This document shows positions 60,148-64,000 of a DNA stretch of 64,000 bases, in pieces. This DNA is from JAGWBJ01 sp964291465 (GTDB taxonomy: Bacteria; Chloroflexota; Dehalococcoidia; Lucifugimonadales; JAGWBF01). A program made the translations under genes and the position numbers. Under the pieces are notes generated by a model that was not told where the DNA came from, searched no databases, and saw nothing but the letters and a program-made list of their open reading frames with translations. Numbering within the stretch: position 1 is the stretch's first letter; every line of letters begins with the position of its first letter. The DNA lies in NCBI GenBank assembly GCA_964291465.2, contig OZ219934.1, positions 11,422-75,421 on the forward strand, read 5' to 3'.

Positions 60148-60902
60148 ATATCAAGTCGCCCGGAGTAGACCAGTACACAATCCGACACTGGCCCCTCGAG
60201 GGGACCCAGAACCTCCGCGACGTAGGAGGGTATGACACCATCGACGACCTGAGCACCCGCTGGGGCGTGCTCTTGCGCTCCGACAGCCTTCACAAGCTGC
60301 CCCTGGAGTCCCAGGGACGGCTCATATACTTCGGGGTGAGGACGGTCATTGACCTCAGAAGTGAGCTGGAGGCGGCCACTGCGCCGGACGTGTTCGCCCG
60401 CTCGGACAAGGTGGCCTACATCCACCTGCCCATGCTGGCCCCCCACATCGTTGAGCTTCACCGGGCCGACACTCTGGAGGAGCTGAACCGCCTGCTGGTG
60501 GACAGGTGCCAGGACCAGATTGCCCGGGTGGTCTCACTCCTGGCTGAAGAGAACAGGACGCCGGCCCTGGTACACTGCTCCGCCGGCAAGGACCGGACCG
60601 GGCTTGTGATAGCAACTCTGCTGGACTTGGTGGGAGTGGACAGAGCGACGATAGTCGAGGACTACGTCCAGACCAGGTACTACATGCAGGACCTCACCCT
60701 GGAGCTGCGCAGCGCGGCGGCGCAGATCGGTTTTGATCTGGAGCGACTGGACCGGATGATGGAGTGCAGGGCGGATGTGATGGAGCGCACCCTCAGGTAC
60801 ATCGATGAGCGGTATGGCGGCACTGCAGAGTACGTCCGGGCAGCCGACGTAGACCAGGAGACGATAGCACGGCTCCGGGACAACCTGGTACACGACGCCT
60901 GA
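60144..60902 (+). CDS. Tyrosine/serine-type protein phosphatase (DSP-like, CX5R)
   Basis: 252 residues with the phosphatase P-loop HCSAGKDRTG, preceded by NLRDVGGY and WGVLLRSDSLHKL and VRTVIDLRSELEA, the pattern of bacterial LipA/MptpB-like lipid or protein phosphatases. The Lys after Gly (AGKDR) is typical of those able to act on phosphoinositides or other phosphomonoesters. The ATG overlaps the phosphodiesterase stop as ATGA, so the two enzymes are made together. A diesterase-then-monoesterase pathway releasing phosphate is a reasonable inference. Confidence 0.9.
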   Translation: MNIKSPGVDQYTIRHWPLEGTQNLRDVGGYDTIDDLSTRWGVLLRSDSLHKLPLESQGRLIYFGVRTVIDLRSELEAATAPDVFARSDKVAYIHLPMLAPHIVELHRADTLEELNRLLVDRCQDQIARVVSLLAEENRTPALVHCSAGKDRTGLVIATLLDLVGVDRATIVEDYVQTRYYMQDLTLELRSAAAQIGFDLERLDRMMECRADVMERTLRYIDERYGGTAEYVRAADVDQETIARLRDNLVHDA

Positions 60903-60930
60903 CGCTTCCGGGTGGGGAGCCGGAAGCGTC
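60901..60930 (+). terminator. Hairpin at the end of the phosphatase gene
   Basis: Perfect 11-bp stem GACGCTTCCGG/CCGGAAGCGTC with loop GTGGGGAG-like, beginning in the stop codon. No T tract follows directly. Confidence 0.6.
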
Positions 60931-60935
60931 CTCCT

Positions 60936-60970
60936 GAAACACCCCTGCAAATGCGGGGGTGTTTCTCTTG
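60936..60970 (+). terminator. Intrinsic terminator of the phosphodiesterase-phosphatase operon
   Basis: Perfect 10-bp stem GAAACACCCC/GGGGTGTTTC around a 10-nt loop, followed by TCTTG. It ends the operon together with the hairpin just upstream. Confidence 0.75.
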
Positions 60971-61170
60971 CCCGGTAGTTGAGTGGGGCTGAAATGTACC
61001 GGCGCTCGGCAACGCGCAGAGTCTGGGCCCTCGACGCCATGGAATACGTCCTCGGCGCCCCGGCTCCTGCCTCCCCACCGGCTTCGTCCTCAACGCCACC
61101 CGCCCACCCCGGCTTCGGGGAACAAAGCCTAGGCCCAAACATAACAGATGGATTATAGGCATGTGCTATC

Positions 61171-61338
61171 ATGGGCCGGCGGGAGGGGGTGAGGTACCCG
61201 GTTGAGTCCGTCGCGTGGGCCGTCACCCGGCCGCTGCTCTTCCGGCCCGCGGCCATCGTCTACCACCTCACCCGCAACCCCGAGAACCGCCCGGCCTGCG
61301 GGGGCAACGTCTACGTCAACCCGAGAGGAGCAATGTGA
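61171..61338 (+). CDS. Small hypothetical protein coupled to lipoprotein
   Basis: 55 residues (PVESVAWAVTRPLLFRPAAI, YHLTRNPENRPACGGN) with high third-position GC. Its ATGTGA end overlaps the GTG of the lipoprotein gene, suggesting coupling. GTG 61189 is an alternative start next to GGGAGGGG. One amphipathic or membrane-associated helix is possible. The spacer from 60971 to here holds nothing else. Confidence 0.45.
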   Translation: MGRREGVRYPVESVAWAVTRPLLFRPAAIVYHLTRNPENRPACGGNVYVNPRGAM

Positions 61339-62557
61339 CGCGCGTCACAGTACTCATGGCGGCCATCCTGGCCTTCCTCATCGTTGCCCCGACCCTCGGT
61401 TGCGGGGACCGACCCCACCCCGGCCCCCGAGACCGGCGCGGAGTCCGGCCCCGGGGGGCCGGAGGGCCCCGGGTCGGGCGGGGGCCCCGGCAAAGAGGCC
61501 GGCACGGCCCGGCCGGGCATCACGGCGAGTCCAACGCCCACGGTGACGCCCACGCCCACGCCGCGGCCCACGGCGACGCCACGGCCCACGGCGACGCAGG
61601 CGCCCACCGCAACCCCCGCCACCCGCGGCGGCGCCTCTCTCGATGAGTACCTGGCCGAGCTGGACTGCAGCACCCCGGAAGGGCAGCCGGAGACCTACGG
61701 CGACGTGACGGACATGCTGTCCGTCGCGGCGGCCGGGGTGCCGTCCCTGCCCCCGCCCCCGGAGCTTGCCGCGTGGCACGAAACGACCACGGGCCACTTC
61801 GCACGACTGCTGGACCTCGTGGCCACCTTCCCCCAAGACCAGCGCATCGAGATGGCGGGGGGGCCCGCCATCGCCGAGGCCATCGAAGAGGGCGAGGCCG
61901 GCATGGCGGAGGCGGTCGGGCAGATGCCGGCCGAGCTGGGCCGGCGCCTGGCGGACGAGGGCTGCATAGACCCGGAGTGGGTGGAGGGTCCGGAGACGCC
62001 TGCCACCCCCGCCGCGCCCCCGGCCCCCACGGGTGCGCTCACCCCGTCCACCGGCGACTGCCCGACCCAGGAGGAGCAGGGGTACCTTCTGTTCGTACAG
62101 TCCCTCATGGACCGGGTGGACCGGAGCCTTTGGGACGTGCTCGACCACCTGGTGCCGCTGGCCACCGGGGGCCCCGCTTCGGACGAGGCCCTGGGGCCGG
62201 GCGTGGTTCGAGGAGGGGCGCGGGGAATAAACGAGAGGCTCGGGTCCGCGTTCCCGCCCACGGAGGTCATCGCCGACACTCCCCGTCCCTCTTCCGGCCA
62301 CCGAGGAGATACACCAGGAGCTCCTGAAGCTCGAGGACCGCTTCCACAGCATGCGTGCCGCCTACGGGTCCGTCGTCGAGGAGGGGTACGACGAGGACGA
62401 CAGAGTCGCGGCCTGGAAGGCCCTGACCGCCGAGGTGGACGCGACCTACCTGGTGCTGTCCACCATGGAGCACAGGACCGTCAGCTTCTGCCATTGGGGC
62501 GTGACCGTGGCCAAGCGCCAACTTCGTAGACAAGACCATCCGGACGGGAGGCGGTGA
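61335..62557 (+). pseudogene. Predicted lipoprotein with Thr/Pro stalk, two frameshifts
   Basis: Read with two bases removed it encodes about 406 residues. GTG 61335 follows GAGGAG and starts a lipoprotein signal peptide ending in the lipobox APTLGC. A G run at 61404-61407 (four instead of three) shifts the frame into TDPTPAPETG and a Pro/Thr-rich stalk (PTPTVTPTPTPRPTATP), then a helical domain (LDEYLAELDCSTPEGQ, LARLLDLVATF-like repeats). A C run at 62281-62284 shifts it again into VPLPATEEIHQELLKLEDRF and HRTVSFCHWG. It would be an exported, lipid-anchored protein. Family unknown. Confidence 0.7.
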
Positions 62558-62853
62558 CCCGCGGCAACCAATGACGGAGGCCAGACCCGTTTCCCGGGTC
62601 GGTCGCTTCAACAGCCCCGTTATCTCAACACGAGTGGGCACGTCCAGAAGGACACGGGACGAAATGCCCTCTCCCAGCCTTAGAGCCGTCCGCGGGTTCC
62701 CGTGGCCCGCCGGGACACCTGGGTCGCCGCTTCTCCCACCCAGGCCTCAAGGTCCGAGAGAGACCTGCTCGGGGAGAGCGCAACTCGTCCTGCAATGGGA
62801 AGCCGCACCAAGTATAATGGACTATGAATTCGATCGGCCGACAGAGGAGCGCT
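62558..62853. other. Spacer between lipoprotein and UspA gene
   Basis: No supported gene. A plus-strand open frame runs through it into the UspA gene but has no ribosome site and poor composition. It contains the UspA -10 TATAAT (62813-62818). Confidence 0.4.
62813..62818 (+). promoter_or_regulatory. -10 element of the UspA gene
   Basis: Consensus TATAAT 35 bp before the ATG; the -35 (CTGCAA, 17 bp upstream) is weak, suggesting an activator. Confidence 0.55.
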
Positions 62854-63786
62854 ATGGCCATGTATTCCAAGGTGATGGTCCCGCTGGACGGCTCGGAGCT
62901 TTCCGAGCTGGCCCTGCCCTATGCGCAGATGGTCGCCTCGTCGATGTCTGCGCCCATCGAGCTGGTGGAAGCCTGCCATATCCTGGCTCCCGCCGTGCTC
63001 GACACGCACACAAGGCACGTCGTCGAGCTGATGCTGGCGGGAAGGGAGCGCATATCTGAAGAGTACCTCGCGGGCGTCCGCGACCGGTTGCAGGCAGCCG
63101 ATGTGGCCGTATCGGTCTCGACGGTGCGGGGCGCGCCTGCCGACGCCATAGTGACCCATGCAGGGACCGACCCCAGGGCGCTGGTCGTGATGACAACTCA
63201 CGGAAGGGGCGGCATGGCCCCCTGGACCCTGGGCAGCGTCACGGACAAGGTGCTGCGCTCCATCTCCAACCCGCTCTTCATCGTCCGCGCCGCCGCTGGA
63301 GGCCCTGCGATGCGGGAGGTCCAGGAGAAAACGGTCCTGGCTCCGTTGGACGGGTCCGCAAGGGCGGAGCTATCGCTTCCCCACGTCAACGCCATGGCCA
63401 ATGCCCTGGGAGCGGGTATCTCGCTGCTCAGAATAACCCCAACCACCGACTACTATCGGGAGCACCTGGGTGGTGTGGAGCTTCAGGGCAACGGGGGAGG
63501 TCAGGGAATTTCCGCCGAGGCCCAGGCAGACGCCGACGCCAAGGCTGTGAAGGCATACCTCTTGGACGTGAAGGCCCGGCTGAGCGGCGGGCCGAGCCAT
63601 GAGATAGTCATCGACCACGTGCAGAGCCTGAACATCGCTCAAGCCGTCATCGACAGGGCTTCCCAGCAGTCCTCGTTGGTAGTGATGGCCAGCCACGGCC
63701 TCGGCGGGGTGGGCCGGGCGGTGGTGGGGAGCATAACCGGCCGGGTGGTGCGACACATCGCTGCCCCGGTGTTGGTCATCCGGTAG
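62854..63786 (+). CDS. Tandem-domain universal stress protein
   Basis: 310 residues, two UspA domains. The first has KVMVPLDGSELSELALPYA and ends with VMTTHGRGGMAPWTLGSVTDKVLRSISNPLFIVR in blocks; the second has TVLAPLDGSARAELSLPHV and VMASHGLGGVGRAVVGSITGRVVRHIAAPVLVIR in blocks. The G-2x-G-9x-G(S/T) ATP-binding pattern is visible in both. Such proteins bind ATP and aid survival under stress. ATG 62854 follows AGAGGAG; the 62824 start is rejected. Monocistronic. Confidence 0.93.
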   Translation: MAMYSKVMVPLDGSELSELALPYAQMVASSMSAPIELVEACHILAPAVLDTHTRHVVELMLAGRERISEEYLAGVRDRLQAADVAVSVSTVRGAPADAIVTHAGTDPRALVVMTTHGRGGMAPWTLGSVTDKVLRSISNPLFIVRAAAGGPAMREVQEKTVLAPLDGSARAELSLPHVNAMANALGAGISLLRITPTTDYYREHLGGVELQGNGGGQGISAEAQADADAKAVKAYLLDVKARLSGGPSHEIVIDHVQSLNIAQAVIDRASQQSSLVVMASHGLGGVGRAVVGSITGRVVRHIAAPVLVIR

Positions 63787-63869
63787 GCGCCCTGGCCGGC
63801 TCTCCTCCGAGGTCCCGGCTACCCGGCAGGACGGCCCAACCGTGCCCCGATTCCGGCCCGGACTCGCTT

Positions 63870-63892
63870 CGGCGGCTGCATGCGAGCCGCCG
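63870..63892. terminator. Hairpin between convergent genes
   Basis: 8-bp perfect stem CGGCGGCT/AGCCGCCG around GCATGCG, followed on the plus strand by CCGCTTTCTCC. It likely ends both the UspA gene and the gene entering from the right. Confidence 0.6.
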
Positions 63893-63939
63893 CCGCTTTC
63901 TCCACCTCGGGACGGCGGCCGGCAAGTCCTGGACCCTGC

Positions 63940-64000
63940 CTATTGCCACAGGTCGGGGTCGGGCCGGTTCATCAGCTTGGAGCCCAGATACCCGTACCAG
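63940..64000 (-). CDS. C-terminal end of an unidentified gene
   Basis: The minus strand reads WYGYLGSKLMNRPDPDLWQ then TAG at 63942-63940. The composition and the frame reaching the window edge indicate a real 3' end, but 19 residues are too few to name the family. Confidence 0.6.
   Translation of the reverse strand, partial: WYGYLGSKLMNRPDPDLWQ

Noticed and set aside
62500..62570. A third frameshift at the end of the lipoprotein gene
   Set aside because: An alternative reading gives plausible residues (ANFVDKTIR) but then runs without a stop into the next gene, so it is not supported.
62571..63059. A 162-codon plus-strand frame before and into UspA
   Set aside because: No ribosome site, poor composition, and half of it is a shadow of the UspA gene.

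Overview
The window is a high-GC, gene-dense chromosomal segment with about 55 genes on both strands, a tRNA-Lys(UUU) and no insertion sequences, CRISPR array, rRNA or replication origin. The content best fits a SAR202/Dehalococcoidia-like member of Chloroflexota. It has many TTG and GTG starts and sigma-A-type promoters (TTGACN, 16-18 bp, TAnnnT). It encodes a luciferase-like flavin-dependent oxidoreductase, NAD-linked formate dehydrogenase, an actinobacterial-type OtsA, an RNase Y/YmdB pair and a split glycine decarboxylase, and shows no outer-membrane genes. This assignment is inference from gene content; no 16S gene is present.

Layout. 1-9.5 kb: catabolic and accessory enzymes (ThDP decarboxylase, SMP-30 lactonase, VOC protein, NHL propeller, two-barrel protein), a coiled-coil protein, ComEC and an MFS permease. 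9.5-12.3 kb: a lower-GC island of very small unknown genes, including zinc-ribbon and single-pass membrane proteins and one ORF broken by TGA. 12.3-14.8 kb: a STAND-type NTPase with TPR tail, probably read from a leaderless mRNA. 14.8-27.7 kb: formate dehydrogenase, a Fur-family regulator, trehalose OtsB/OtsA, an orphan SagB-like double-domain oxidoreductase, isochorismatase-like and PEP-mutase-like enzymes, HAD hydrolase, glutamine-dependent NAD synthetase, a split pentapeptide protein and tandem RidA proteins. 27.9-36.2 kb: recA with a palindrome over its -10, then the rny-ymdB-PHP-plsY-zinc-ribbon operon, a PH-like membrane protein and tsaD. 36.5-41.7 kb: a two-component system with a PhoB-type direct repeat in its promoter, flavin-dependent oxidoreductase, polysaccharide deacetylase and small membrane proteins. 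41.7-49.8 kb: the glycine cleavage operon gcvT-gcvH-gcvPA-gcvPB behind two tandem ABC exporter genes that carry three one-base insertions. 50.2-57.2 kb: His-tailed MFS permease with a leader ORF, aldehyde dehydrogenase, and the pyrG-tal-rho run. 57.3-64 kb: tRNA-Lys, a low-GC gene broken by an in-frame TAG, a phosphodiesterase-phosphatase operon behind PhoB-like boxes, a frameshifted lipoprotein, a double UspA protein and the end of an unidentified gene.

How the parts may work together. Formate dehydrogenase and glycine cleavage both feed one-carbon and NADH metabolism. RNase Y and YmdB form a conserved RNA-turnover pair. OtsA and OtsB, facing each other, make trehalose. The two-component system and the phosphodiesterase-phosphatase operon share an 11-bp-period hexamer repeat about 11 bp upstream of a -10 element, which suggests one phosphate-type regulon.

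Caution: five apparent single-base insertions in G/C tracts (three in the ABC pair, two in the lipoprotein) and two in-frame stops (TGA near 11647, TAG at 57608) may be real gene decay or sequence error. Raw reads would decide.
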